A stretch of 64,000 bases of DNA, from positions 31,739 to 95,738 of the forward strand of contig NZ_PDWL01000017.1 of the NCBI RefSeq assembly GCF_010093185.1. The letters are read 5' to 3'. The notes beneath the pieces were generated by a model. The model did no database searches, was not told where the DNA came from, and saw only the letters and a program-made list of their open reading frames with translations. Within the stretch, counting starts at the first letter, position 1; the number at the start of each line of letters is the position of its first letter. The translations under genes and the position numbers were made by a program. The stretch comes from Pseudoxanthomonas jiangsuensis (lineage in GTDB: Bacteria > Pseudomonadota > Gammaproteobacteria > Xanthomonadales > Xanthomonadaceae). Shown piece by piece: positions 41,304-49,231 of this stretch.

Positions 41304-42515
41304 ATGGGCCCGCGCTACCTGTCGCTGCGCGAGCACGTGGTCGGTTTCCACGCCCACATCCGCGATACCCGCGCCACCTTCAAGCTCGGCCAGGACGAAC
41401 GCGACGACGTCTTCGACGACATCCTGCGCGGGCTGTGGGACACCCGCCAACTGCCGCTGGCCGACTGGATGCGGCGCTTCGACGGCGGCCGCGGCGCCGA
41501 TGCCATCGCCGCGATCGAGCCGCGGGCCAGGCCGATCGACCCGGAGATCGCCCTCTTCATCGACAGCGTGATCGCCGAGGGCCGGCGCCTGGTCGGCGGC
41601 CGCACCCTGGGCTGGCCCGCCTTGCGCGAGATCGTCGAGCAGGTGCGCCGGCCTTGGCGCGAGGGCGGGCCGGTCATGCCGCGGACCGAGGAGGTCTTCG
41701 CCGACACCCGGCACGGGCCGGTGCGCCTGCGCATCCACGACCCGGCGCCGGGCAGGCCCAAGCCGACCCTGGGCTTCCTGCACGGCGGCGGCTGGGCGAT
41801 GTTCAGCATCGACACCCACGACCTGGTGATGCGCGAGCTCGCGGCGCGTGCCGGGGTGGCGGGGGTCGGAATCGACTACGCGCTGTCGCCCGAGGCCCGC
41901 TATCCGGTGGCGCTGGAGCAGGTGGTCGACGTGGTGCACCGGCTGCGCGAGCACGGCCCCCGGCACGGCCTGGACGGCGAGCGGCTGGCGCTCGGCGGCG
42001 ATTCGGCCGGCGGCAATCTCAGCGCCGGCGCGGTGCTGAAGCTGCGCGACGAAGGCCAGGGCCACCGCGTCGGCGCCGTACTCAGCTACTACGCCGGCTT
42101 CACCCCCGACTGCTCGCCGCATTCGCGCCGCCGCTACGGCACCGACGCCGACATGCTGACCGCGGTGGAGGTCGACACGTTCTGGAACTACTACATCTCC
42201 CGTCCCGCCGACCGCAACGACCCGTACACCCACGGCCTGCTGGCCGACGTGGCCGGCCTGCCGCCGTACTTCATCGGTGTGGGCGAGTGCGACGTGCTCA
42301 GCGAGCAGAACCTGGCCATGGCCGGCAAGCTGATGGCCGCCGGCGTGGACGTGGAGGTGAAGCTGTATCCCGGCGCGCCGCACAGCTTCATCGAGGCGGT
42401 GCAGGTGTCCTCCACCGCCCGCCAGTCGCTGGAGGACGGCGCCCGGTTCCTGCGCCGGGTCTTCGGCCTCGATCCGGTGGTCGGCGAGCGCCCGCGGCTC
42501 AGCACCGCCAGGTGA
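41304..42515 (+). CDS. hybrid: PaiB C-terminal remnant fused to an HSL-type alpha/beta-hydrolase (esterase)
   Basis: 403 residues. Residues 1-57 (YLSLREHVVGFHAHIRDTRA, FKLGQDERDDVFDDILRGL, PLADWMRRF) resemble the C-terminus of the FMN-binding PaiB regulator family. Homology continues upstream of the ATG as AAWSIEE, so the PaiB part has lost its front. From about residue 100 it is a hormone-sensitive-lipase-type esterase: oxyanion LHGGGWAM, nucleophile GDSAGGNLS, Asp in GECDVLSEQN and His in GAPHSFIEA, all intact. The esterase part may be functional. Its native start could be internal (ATG at 41469). Substrate unknown. Confidence 0.75.
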   Translation: MGPRYLSLREHVVGFHAHIRDTRATFKLGQDERDDVFDDILRGLWDTRQLPLADWMRRFDGGRGADAIAAIEPRARPIDPEIALFIDSVIAEGRRLVGGRTLGWPALREIVEQVRRPWREGGPVMPRTEEVFADTRHGPVRLRIHDPAPGRPKPTLGFLHGGGWAMFSIDTHDLVMRELAARAGVAGVGIDYALSPEARYPVALEQVVDVVHRLREHGPRHGLDGERLALGGDSAGGNLSAGAVLKLRDEGQGHRVGAVLSYYAGFTPDCSPHSRRRYGTDADMLTAVEVDTFWNYYISRPADRNDPYTHGLLADVAGLPPYFIGVGECDVLSEQNLAMAGKLMAAGVDVEVKLYPGAPHSFIEAVQVSSTARQSLEDGARFLRRVFGLDPVVGERPRLSTAR

Positions 42516-42529
42516 ACCCGGTCGTGCCG

Positions 42530-42991
42530 CTATGGCACCGCCGGCCCTTCGCCGATCCGCACCAGCAGCAGCTCCAGGTCGGTCTCGGCCTGTACCGAAT
42601 GCTCCTCGCCCGGCGCCAGATGCAGCACCTGGCGCTCGTGCAGGGCGACCCGGTCGGCGCCGAGGCCGAAGCTGCCGCGTCCGGAAAGCACCACCACCAC
42701 CACCCGCTCCGGCGCCGAATGCGCCGGCATCGACGTACCGGCCTTGAGCTGCAGCTGCATCATCCGGGTGCCGCCGTAGCGGCCGATGGTCGTCGCCGTC
42801 TTGGCCTCGGCCAGCCCGGCGGCGGGCCGCGGCGCCAGGTCCGCCAGTCGTGGTGCTGGTGCCGCGGCCGGCGCCGCTTGCCCGTGCTCATGCCCGTCGT
42901 GGGCGTGAGCCAGGACCGGCAGGGTCGCGGCCAGCGCCAGGGCCAGTACGCCGCCGGCTAGGCCAGCGTGCGGGAAGCGGATCGGGTTCAT
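42530..42991 (-). CDS. exported cupin-domain protein
   Basis: 153 residues. A Sec signal peptide (RFPHAGLAGGVLALALAATLPVLAHA) is followed by a His-rich DGHEHG segment and a single cupin barrel (LQLKAGTSMPAHSAPERVVVVVLSG, LGADRVALHERQVLHLAPGEEHSVQAE). The His and Glu residues of the two cupin motifs can bind a metal. Periplasmic. Last gene of the seven-gene leftward unit; it starts within the globin gene's stop (ATGA). It may bind or buffer metal or ligand brought in by the TonB receptor and ABC importer (inference). Confidence 0.78.
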   Translation of the reverse strand: MNPIRFPHAGLAGGVLALALAATLPVLAHAHDGHEHGQAAPAAAPAPRLADLAPRPAAGLAEAKTATTIGRYGGTRMMQLQLKAGTSMPAHSAPERVVVVVLSGRGSFGLGADRVALHERQVLHLAPGEEHSVQAETDLELLLVRIGEGPAVP

Positions 42992-43428
42992 GCGGGTTCT
43001 CCATCGGTATCGACAGCGACGCCGGCCGCGGCCGGCAGGTGGTGGCCTTCGAGCTGGTACTGGCGCCAGAAGCGCTGGGCGATCATCGCCGCCCGCGCGT
43101 CGGCCTCGGCCTTGAGTGCCAGATTGCCCGAGGCGGTGGTGGCCTGCGCGAACAGCGCCAGCCAGCGCTCGAACAGCTCCGCGCTCAATCCCGGAAGGGC
43201 CATATGCCGCGGCATCGGCGCGCCATTGAAGCGGCGGGTGCCGCGCAGCAGCGCCGACCAGAAATCGACCAGGTGGGCCAGGTGCGCGGGCCAGTCGTGG
43301 ACGTGGCGGTCGAACACCGGGCCGAGCAGGTCGTCCTCGCGCACGCGGGCGTAGAAGCCGTGGACCAGGTCGACGACTTCGTCCTCGCGGCAGCAGGCGT
43401 CGGGCGGGAATGGGGGAGTGGCGTGCAT
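42988..43428 (-). CDS. group III truncated haemoglobin
   Basis: 146 residues of the trHbP/Ctb class: VHGFYARVREDDLLGPVFDR, WPAHLAHLVDFWSALLRGTR, RFNGAPMPRHMALPGLSAELFERWLALF, with H75 in PMPRH as the likely proximal haem ligand and the conserved W in FERWL. Related proteins bind O2 or NO and are induced by nitrosative stress in Campylobacter (family knowledge). It is unusual that it sits between a TonB receptor and an exported cupin under an FNR box. Confidence 0.88.
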   Translation of the reverse strand: MHATPPFPPDACCREDEVVDLVHGFYARVREDDLLGPVFDRHVHDWPAHLAHLVDFWSALLRGTRRFNGAPMPRHMALPGLSAELFERWLALFAQATTASGNLALKAEADARAAMIAQRFWRQYQLEGHHLPAAAGVAVDTDGEPA

Positions 43429-43440
43429 GCACTGCGTCCT

Positions 43441-45582
43441 TCAGAACCTCCAGGTGAAGCCGACCGTGCCGTTGCGGCCCACGCCCTGCAGGAAGCCCGG
43501 CTGGGCCAGGGTGCCGACGTTGCGGATCACGTAGCTGCTGGCGTAGCGGCGGTCGGTGAGGTTGTCGCCGTGCAGGAACACCGACCAGCGCCCGTCGCCG
43601 GCGGTGTAGTGCAGGCGGAAGCCGAGCAGGGCATAGCCGTCCTGGTAGATCGCGCGGGTGTTGGCGTGGTCGGTCGGGGTGTCGCGCGGCAGCCAGCGCA
43701 CGTTCGGCCCCAGCCGCCAGCCGCCGCCGCGCCACAAGAGCTCGGCGCTGACCAGGTGCTCGGGCACGCCGGCGATCCGGTTGCCGGCGAACTGGCCGTC
43801 GTCGAAGGTGAAGTCGCTCCAGGTCCAGGCCAGGCGGTACTCCAGCGCACCGGCGTCGGCCAGCGCCAGGCGGCCGTCGAGCCCGGCCTCCACGCCCTGG
43901 TGGGTGGTGCCGGCGGCGTAGTTGTAGGTGCCCACGCGGCTGCCGGAATCGTCGACCATCGACATCAGCTCGTCGTCCACCGCGCTGTGGTAGGCGACCA
44001 GCGACCAGTTCACGCCCTGCTCGTCGCCGATCCGGCCGCTGGCGCCGATCTCCACCGTGTCGGCGGTCTGCACCCGCAGCCGCAGCAGTGCAGCCGCGGC
44101 GCCCGCCGGATTGTTCGCCGGCGCCTCGGCGGCCACGATCTCCCACCAGGTCGGCACCTCGTTGCTGCGGCTGAGGTTGGCGAACAGGCGCAGGTCCGCG
44201 CGCGGCTGCCAGGTCGCGCCCAGGCGCGGGCTGGCATGGGTATAGCGCTGGTCCAGGCCACCGCCGCGGGCCAGGTCGGCGGCGTCGCGCCCGACCCGGC
44301 TCCACTTGCCCTCGGCCAGCAGGCGCACGCCGTCGGCCGCCTGCCAGCCCAGCGCGGCGACCAGGTCCAGGCTGGAGGCGTCGAGGTCGTAGTGGCCGAA
44401 GCGCTGCAGCCGGGTGCCGTCGGCCGGGTTGTTGGCGTAGAAATCGCGCGCGGTCTCGCCGCCGGTGTACGCAGCGCCCAGGCGGTAGTCCCAGGCCGCG
44501 TGCGCGCCCTGCCACTGGTACTGCGCGCCCCAGGTGTCCGAGTCGCTGACGTTGTGCACGGTGGGGTTCTTGAACAGGTCCTCGGTGTCCTGCCACCACA
44601 GGCCCAGCGCGTGCCTGGAATCGCCGGTACCCCATTCGGAGGCGTTGGCGATGCGCAGCTGGCGGGTGTCGCGCAGGGGATCGCGGCGGTAGACGTTGAG
44701 CAGGGTGTCCTGCGGCGTGTTGCCGTCGCCCATCACCCCGCGCGGATCGCTGTGGATGCGGTCCTTGGGCACCACGTTGGGGATGTGGAAGAACAGGTCG
44801 GTCCACGACAGCCAGGTGCGGTTGCTGAAGCTCTCGCCGGCGCGCCAGCCGCTGTTGAAGTGGACCGCCTGGCGTTCGCCGTCGGCGTGGTGGCGGTAGC
44901 CGTCGTTGCGGTCGTCGCTGGCGCCGATCCACCAGTCGCCGCGCTCGCCGGCGCCGCCCCAGGCGAGCTGGCCACCGCGACGGCCGTCGCTGCCGCCCTC
45001 CAGGCGCAGGCGGCCGCGCTCGTCGGCGCCGTTGAGGCTGTAGAAGTCGATCTCGCCGCCCAGGGTGGTGGCGCCGGGGCTGAGCGCGTTGGCGCCGCGG
45101 CGGGCGCTGATGAAGGCGGCGTTGCGCTGCTCCAGCAGGCCGATGACGAACGAGCCGTCGGCCTCGTTCAGCGGCAGCCCGTCCTGCAGCAGCAGTACGC
45201 CGCGGTTGACCGGATTGCTCTGGATGCCGGAGCCGCGGATGTTCAGCCGCGGCTGGTCGATGCCGCCGAAGAACTCCTGCAGCACGATGCCCGGCTTGTA
45301 GTCGAGCGCGTCGCGCAGGGTGGCCTGGCGGCCGGCGCCGCGCAGGTCGACCAGGTTGGTGCCGCCGGGCACGCGCTGCAGGCGCGCGCGCTCGTCGGCC
45401 ACGGTCGGCGCCACCGGGGTGGCGTCGCTGCGGCCGAGCACGGTGATCCGGTCCAGGTCGACCGTGCCGTCGGCGGCGTCGTCGCCGGAGGCCAGGGCCG
45501 GGCCGGCTGCCAGCGCGGCGGCAATGGCCAGTGCGAGCGACAGGGCGGGAGGGAAGCCGAGGGGGGAGGTGCGCAGGTTCAT
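43441..45582 (-). CDS. TonB-dependent outer-membrane receptor, FecA-like
   Basis: 713 residues: signal peptide (SLALAIAAALAAGPALAS); TonB-box-like ITVLGR near residue 46; plug domain (LRDALDYKPGIVLQEFFGG, LNIRGSGIQSNPVNRGVLLLQDGLPLNEADGSF, RRGANALSPGATTLGGEIDF); then a 22-strand barrel ending VGFTWRF with the final Phe. The plug wording is closest to ferric-citrate/siderophore-type receptors. The ligand cannot be read from sequence. It lies in one operon with an ABC importer, so it should feed a substrate to the periplasm during anaerobic growth. Confidence 0.92.
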   Translation of the reverse strand: MNLRTSPLGFPPALSLALAIAAALAAGPALASGDDAADGTVDLDRITVLGRSDATPVAPTVADERARLQRVPGGTNLVDLRGAGRQATLRDALDYKPGIVLQEFFGGIDQPRLNIRGSGIQSNPVNRGVLLLQDGLPLNEADGSFVIGLLEQRNAAFISARRGANALSPGATTLGGEIDFYSLNGADERGRLRLEGGSDGRRGGQLAWGGAGERGDWWIGASDDRNDGYRHHADGERQAVHFNSGWRAGESFSNRTWLSWTDLFFHIPNVVPKDRIHSDPRGVMGDGNTPQDTLLNVYRRDPLRDTRQLRIANASEWGTGDSRHALGLWWQDTEDLFKNPTVHNVSDSDTWGAQYQWQGAHAAWDYRLGAAYTGGETARDFYANNPADGTRLQRFGHYDLDASSLDLVAALGWQAADGVRLLAEGKWSRVGRDAADLARGGGLDQRYTHASPRLGATWQPRADLRLFANLSRSNEVPTWWEIVAAEAPANNPAGAAAALLRLRVQTADTVEIGASGRIGDEQGVNWSLVAYHSAVDDELMSMVDDSGSRVGTYNYAAGTTHQGVEAGLDGRLALADAGALEYRLAWTWSDFTFDDGQFAGNRIAGVPEHLVSAELLWRGGGWRLGPNVRWLPRDTPTDHANTRAIYQDGYALLGFRLHYTAGDGRWSVFLHGDNLTDRRYASSYVIRNVGTLAQPGFLQGVGRNGTVGFTWRF

Positions 45583-45613
45583 GGGGAGGCTCGCTTGTAT
45601 CGGGGAAGGGAGG

Positions 45614-46057
45614 TCACCAGCCGAGGTGGAACATCAGCTTGGCCAGCAGGACGATGCCGACCATGTGGCTGAACACGCTCAGGTGGAGGCGCTTGAACGC
45701 GGTGGACGCCAGCCGGCCCTGGCCGCGCACGTGCATCGCGTAGACGAAGTGGCCGAACACGCTCAGGGCCAGCGCGATCTTGATCGTCAGCATCAGCGCG
45801 AAGCTGTCGCCCAGCGGGTGCGCCAGCAACTCGCGGTAGCGCCAGGCCATGCCCAGGCCGCTGCCGTACAGCACCGCCAGCACCCATGGCATTAGCTGGC
45901 GCGCGCGGGCGCCGATGCCGGCCTCGATCTGGTGCATCACGTTGCGCGGCACCCGCTTGCGCACGCTCTCCAGGATCAGCACCTCGAAGAACACGGTGCC
46001 GACGAAGACGAACGCAGCGAACAGGTGGAGGATGTGGAACAGGGCGTAACGGCTCAT
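45614..46057 (-). CDS. CopD-like four-helix membrane protein
   Basis: 147 residues with four membrane helices: YALFHILHLFAAFVFVGTVFFEVLIL, QLMPWVLAVLYGSGLGMAW, FALMLTIKIALALSVFGHFVYAM and HLSVFSHMVGIVLLAKLMFHL. His residues in helices 1, 3 and 4 (HILHLF, GHFVYAMH, FSHMVG) resemble CopD/YcnJ-type or haem-binding membrane proteins. Its ATG is in the ATGA overlap with the ABC ATPase gene. It could transfer a metal or electrons in the uptake system; function unknown. Confidence 0.72.
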   Translation of the reverse strand: MSRYALFHILHLFAAFVFVGTVFFEVLILESVRKRVPRNVMHQIEAGIGARARQLMPWVLAVLYGSGLGMAWRYRELLAHPLGDSFALMLTIKIALALSVFGHFVYAMHVRGQGRLASTAFKRLHLSVFSHMVGIVLLAKLMFHLGW

Positions 46058-46740
46058 GACGGGCTCGCGTGCCTTTGCGGGGCGGCTGGCGTGGCGTGGA
46101 GGATTTCCCCGGCGAACGCGCCGGGAAGCAGGCAGGGATGCAGGTGGCCGTGTTCGAGCCGCAGGCAGCGGTCCACCCGCCGGGCCAGTTCCTGCGGGTG
46201 GTGGCTGACGCACAGCAGGGCGGCGCCGGTGCGCGCCAGCTCGGCGTCGCACAGTTCGCCCAGTTCCTGGCGCAAGGCCGGGTCCAAAGCGCCGAAGGGT
46301 TCGTCCAGGAGCAGCAGGTCCGGCTCCAGCGCGAACGCGCGCGCCAGCGAGACCCGCTGGGCCATGCCGCCGGACAGTTGCCGCGGCCAGGCCTGCGCGC
46401 GCGCGTCCAGGCCCACCCGCGCCAGCCACCGGCCGGCGATGCGGCGTGCCTGGGCATCGTCGTGTCCGGCCGCGCGCAGGGGGATGCGCAGGTTGTCGAG
46501 CACGCTGCGCCATGGCAGCAGACGCGGCTCCTGAAACGCCACACAGGTGCGGGCGAAGGTGTTGCCGACTGCGCCCGAGGCCGGCGCCAGCAGGCCGGCG
46601 GCCAGCTGCAGCAGGCTGCTCTTGCCCGCGCCGCTGGGACCGACCAAGCCCACCCGCTGGCCGGGGAAGATGCGCAGGTCCACGCCATCCAGGACCCGCT
46701 GCCCGGCGCGCTCGAGCACGACCCGGGAGAACTCAAGCAT
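46054..46740 (-). CDS. ABC transporter ATPase, NitT/TauT type
   Basis: 228 residues: Walker A GPSGAGKSS, Q-loop VAFQEPRLLPW, signature LSGGMAQRVSLARAFA, Walker B LLLLDEPFGALDP and H-loop VSHHPQE. The EPRLLPW and FGALD segments are typical of nitrate/taurine/sulfonate-type importers. The start is ATG at 46740, overlapping the permease gene by 8 bases. It powers the permease encoded just upstream. Confidence 0.92.
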   Translation of the reverse strand: MLEFSRVVLERAGQRVLDGVDLRIFPGQRVGLVGPSGAGKSSLLQLAAGLLAPASGAVGNTFARTCVAFQEPRLLPWRSVLDNLRIPLRAAGHDDAQARRIAGRWLARVGLDARAQAWPRQLSGGMAQRVSLARAFALEPDLLLLDEPFGALDPALRQELGELCDAELARTGAALLCVSHHPQELARRVDRCLRLEHGHLHPCLLPGAFAGEILHATPAAPQRHASPS

Positions 46741-47542
46741 CGCCGCCTCCTCGCACCGCGCCGCGGCGGCCGTCGGCCTCGTCCTGCCAGCGCGTGAGCC
46801 GGCTTTGCAGGGGCCGCAAAAGTCCCAGCTCCAGCAGCGCCACCAGGCCCAGCACCAGCACCACCCAGGCGTAGAGCTCGCCGCTGTCGAAGGTGCTGCG
46901 GGCATTGGCCAGGGCGAAGCCGGCACCGTCGGCCGCGCCCAGCACCTCGGCCATCACCACCAGGCGCACGCCGCCGCTGGTGGCGATCAGAAAGGCCGCG
47001 CACAGCGGCGGCGCCAGCGCCGGCAGGACCACGTGGCGCAGCCGCCGCCAGCGGCCGAAGCGGTAGACCCGGGCCATCTCCAGCAAGCCCGGATCGACCA
47101 GCAGCAGGCCCTTGAGCGTGTTCACGTACACGCCCGGCGCCAGCAGCACCACCGCGATGAACACCACCATCGCGCTGCCCATGCCGAACCACAGCATCGC
47201 CAGCACCACCACGATCACCCCGGGCACCGACATCAGCAGCCAGCGCAAAGGCTCGAGCAGGGCGCGCAGGCGCGGCCGGCGGCCGGCCAGCAGCCCCAGG
47301 GCCAGGCCGGTCGCGATCCCCAGGCCCACGCCGAGGACCACCCGCAGCAGGCTGGTCGCGGCGTGGTGGAGGAAGGCTTCGCTGCCCATCAGCGTGACCA
47401 GCGCGCGCAGGGTCTGGAGCGGCGTGGCCATCAGCAGCGGGCCCAGGCGCAGCGCCAGCAGCTGCCAGGCCAGGCCGAGCGCGAGCACGCCCAGCGCCGA
47501 CCACGGCGCAAGTTCGCGTGGCGAGGGCGGAGGCCCGTTCAT
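46733..47542 (-). CDS. ABC transporter permease, NitT/TauT type
   Basis: 269 residues, six membrane helices. It carries the BPD_transp_1 pattern (TSLLRVVLGVGLGIATGLALGLLAGRRP, PLRWLLMSVPGVIVVVLAMLWFGMG) and an EAA-like loop (EMARVYRFGRWRRLRHVVLPALAPPL). Its ATG overlaps the binding-protein stop (ATGA). Pairs with the ATPase that follows. Confidence 0.9.
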   Translation of the reverse strand: MNGPPPSPRELAPWSALGVLALGLAWQLLALRLGPLLMATPLQTLRALVTLMGSEAFLHHAATSLLRVVLGVGLGIATGLALGLLAGRRPRLRALLEPLRWLLMSVPGVIVVVLAMLWFGMGSAMVVFIAVVLLAPGVYVNTLKGLLLVDPGLLEMARVYRFGRWRRLRHVVLPALAPPLCAAFLIATSGGVRLVVMAEVLGAADGAGFALANARSTFDSGELYAWVVLVLGLVALLELGLLRPLQSRLTRWQDEADGRRGAVRGGGDA

Positions 47543-48579
47543 GGGCCGTCCGCGGGCCCGTAGAACCCCGGGTCGGGCAGGCGGCCGCCGACCGCTTCGG
47601 GCTGGCTGTCCAGGATCAGCCGGTACAGCGCCTCCAGCTGCGGCCTAGCCTCGGCGGCCGGCACCCCGTCCAGGCGGGTCACCCGGATCGATTCCTCCAG
47701 CGCCGGCAAGGGCATCTGCGGCAGGTAGCGCTGCGCCAGCGCCGCGCAGGCGGGCGGATCGGCCTTGCACCAGCGCGATGCGTCGGCGTAGTCGACGACG
47801 ATGGCCTGGGCGAGGGCGTCGTCGCCGGCGCGTGCAGCCGAGGCCATCACTCCCGCCTGCGGCAGTTCCGGCTGCTGCGGGAAACCGGCGGCCCAGGCCG
47901 CCTCCAGGCTCTGCACCCGGTGCAGCGGCGCGGCGCCCTGCTGGCGGCTGCGGTACAGCAGCAGGGAGGCGGTGGGCTCGGGCAGCACCGCGTGGTCGCC
48001 CTGGCCGGCGAGCATCAGGGCCACCGCATCGAGCGCGTCGCGGGTCTGGCGCAGGGCGATGTCCTTGTCCGGTTCCAGGCCCTGGGCCTTGAACAGCTCG
48101 TGCAGGGCGATGGCGCCCATGTCGCGGCGGAATGGAGTGAGCAGGGTGCGTCCGCGCAGGTCGGCGAAGCCGTGCACCTCCGGGTCGCGGCTGACCAGCC
48201 AGAGCAGGCCCCAGACCGAGACGTTGAGCAGCCGCACCGGCTCGCCGCGGTTGGCCATCAGCGCCGGCAGGTTGGCCGGCGTGGCGCTGTAGTCGACCTC
48301 GCCGCGGGCCAGCATCACCCGCAGCTGGTCGGCGCCCTGCCACAGCTGGAAGCGGGCCGGGCGGACGCGGCCGTCCACGGCCACGCCGGTGTCGGCCATG
48401 CGCATCAGCGGGAAGCTGACCACCGCCGCCGGGCCGGCCAGGCGCAGCGGATCTGCGGTCGCCGCGGCCGCGTTTTCTTCGGCCTCGTTCGCCGGCTGCG
48501 GCGAGCCGCAGCCCGGCAGCGCCAGGGCGGCCAGCAGCACGGCCAGGGCCCCGGCCCGGGCCCGGGCCCGGCCGGTCAT
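47539..48579 (-). CDS. ABC transporter substrate-binding lipoprotein, NMT1/NitT type
   Basis: 346 residues: signal with lipobox (GALAVLLAALALPGCGS), so lipid-anchored in the periplasm, and a two-lobed binding domain (VVSFPLMRMADTG, QLRVMLARGEVDYSATPANLPALMANRG, LRGRTLLTPFRRDMGAIALHELF, HAVLPEPTASLLL). The start at 48579 places it 65 bases from the FNR box centre, as for the other FNR genes here, with a normal signal peptide. Earlier in-frame ATGs (48603 and 48639) would overlap the promoter. First gene of the seven-gene unit. Ligand unknown. Confidence 0.85.
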   Translation of the reverse strand: MTGRARARAGALAVLLAALALPGCGSPQPANEAEENAAAATADPLRLAGPAAVVSFPLMRMADTGVAVDGRVRPARFQLWQGADQLRVMLARGEVDYSATPANLPALMANRGEPVRLLNVSVWGLLWLVSRDPEVHGFADLRGRTLLTPFRRDMGAIALHELFKAQGLEPDKDIALRQTRDALDAVALMLAGQGDHAVLPEPTASLLLYRSRQQGAAPLHRVQSLEAAWAAGFPQQPELPQAGVMASAARAGDDALAQAIVVDYADASRWCKADPPACAALAQRYLPQMPLPALEESIRVTRLDGVPAAEARPQLEALYRLILDSQPEAVGGRLPDPGFYGPADGP

Positions 48580-48609
48580 GCGGGTAATGGGAAGTATTCT
48601 CATGCGGCC

Positions 48610-48651
48610 ATGTTCACGCCGGCGGCCGCTTCCACCCATGACCTAGGTCAA
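48610..48651 (-). promoter_or_regulatory. FNR promoter of the ABC-TonB-globin operon
   Basis: Read on the minus strand: TTGAC-CTAG-GTCAT (48651-48638), with GAACAT at 48615-48610 as -10 and a start near 48603. The geometry equals that of norZ and nrdD. Confidence 0.72.
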
Positions 48652-48864
48652 GCCGGTGCGACTGCGAGCCATGCGCACCTGTCGGCGACCGCATTCCGCC
48701 GTGCTGCGATCAGGCCACCTGCCGATGCGTTCGATTGCGGCCGCGCGTGCAGGGGCGGCCGTGTCCACGCGTATGGCCATCATCGGCCATGCGTGCGCAG
48801 GCGATCCCGGCCTGGGACCTTGGCGTCCTGGCCGAGGGTCGATCGGAGCGGAGGCCCAGACAGC

Positions 48865-48890
48865 AAAAAACCCCGGCTGGCGGGGTTTTT
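48865..48890. terminator. bidirectional intrinsic terminator at the core/island border
   Basis: Stem AAAAACCCCG/CGGGGTTTTT with a five-base loop; A and T tracts make it work both ways. The nearest gene running into it is the Abi_C-type gene, 340 bases away, so it may be left over from a lost gene. Confidence 0.8.
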
Positions 48891-49231
48891 CGGCTCTCTC
48901 CGCGTTGGTGGTATGGGTGCTCCCAAACAACTCAAATAAGATATTGAATCTCATAAAATTCAGTGGAGTGGATCTTCTAAGTTACCGACGGCGTTACCGC
49001 CATGAAAGCGGTGCTTGAAAATGGACCTGGTGAGGGAGCGAGTTATCCCAAATCTCCGCTGAAGCGCTGGTGATTCGCCCCACATCTATTGCCAGTAGCT
49101 ACCTTCACCCGCGAGGGCACGGGGTAAGAGGTCGGGACATCTCTGTCGGAGGCCGCGATAGCTGACGCATTGCGCATCTTTGCTGCGGCCAGCCAGCGCT
49201 CCGATTGCCCAAGTAGGGCCGCGGCGGTCAA
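48891..49231. other. gene-free, AT-richer border segment
   Basis: The base composition drops sharply here, at ATATTGAATCTCATAAAATT-like sequence near 48941, compared with the GC-rich DNA to the left. I see no gene, tRNA or clear repeat. It looks like the left edge of acquired DNA. Confidence 0.5.
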
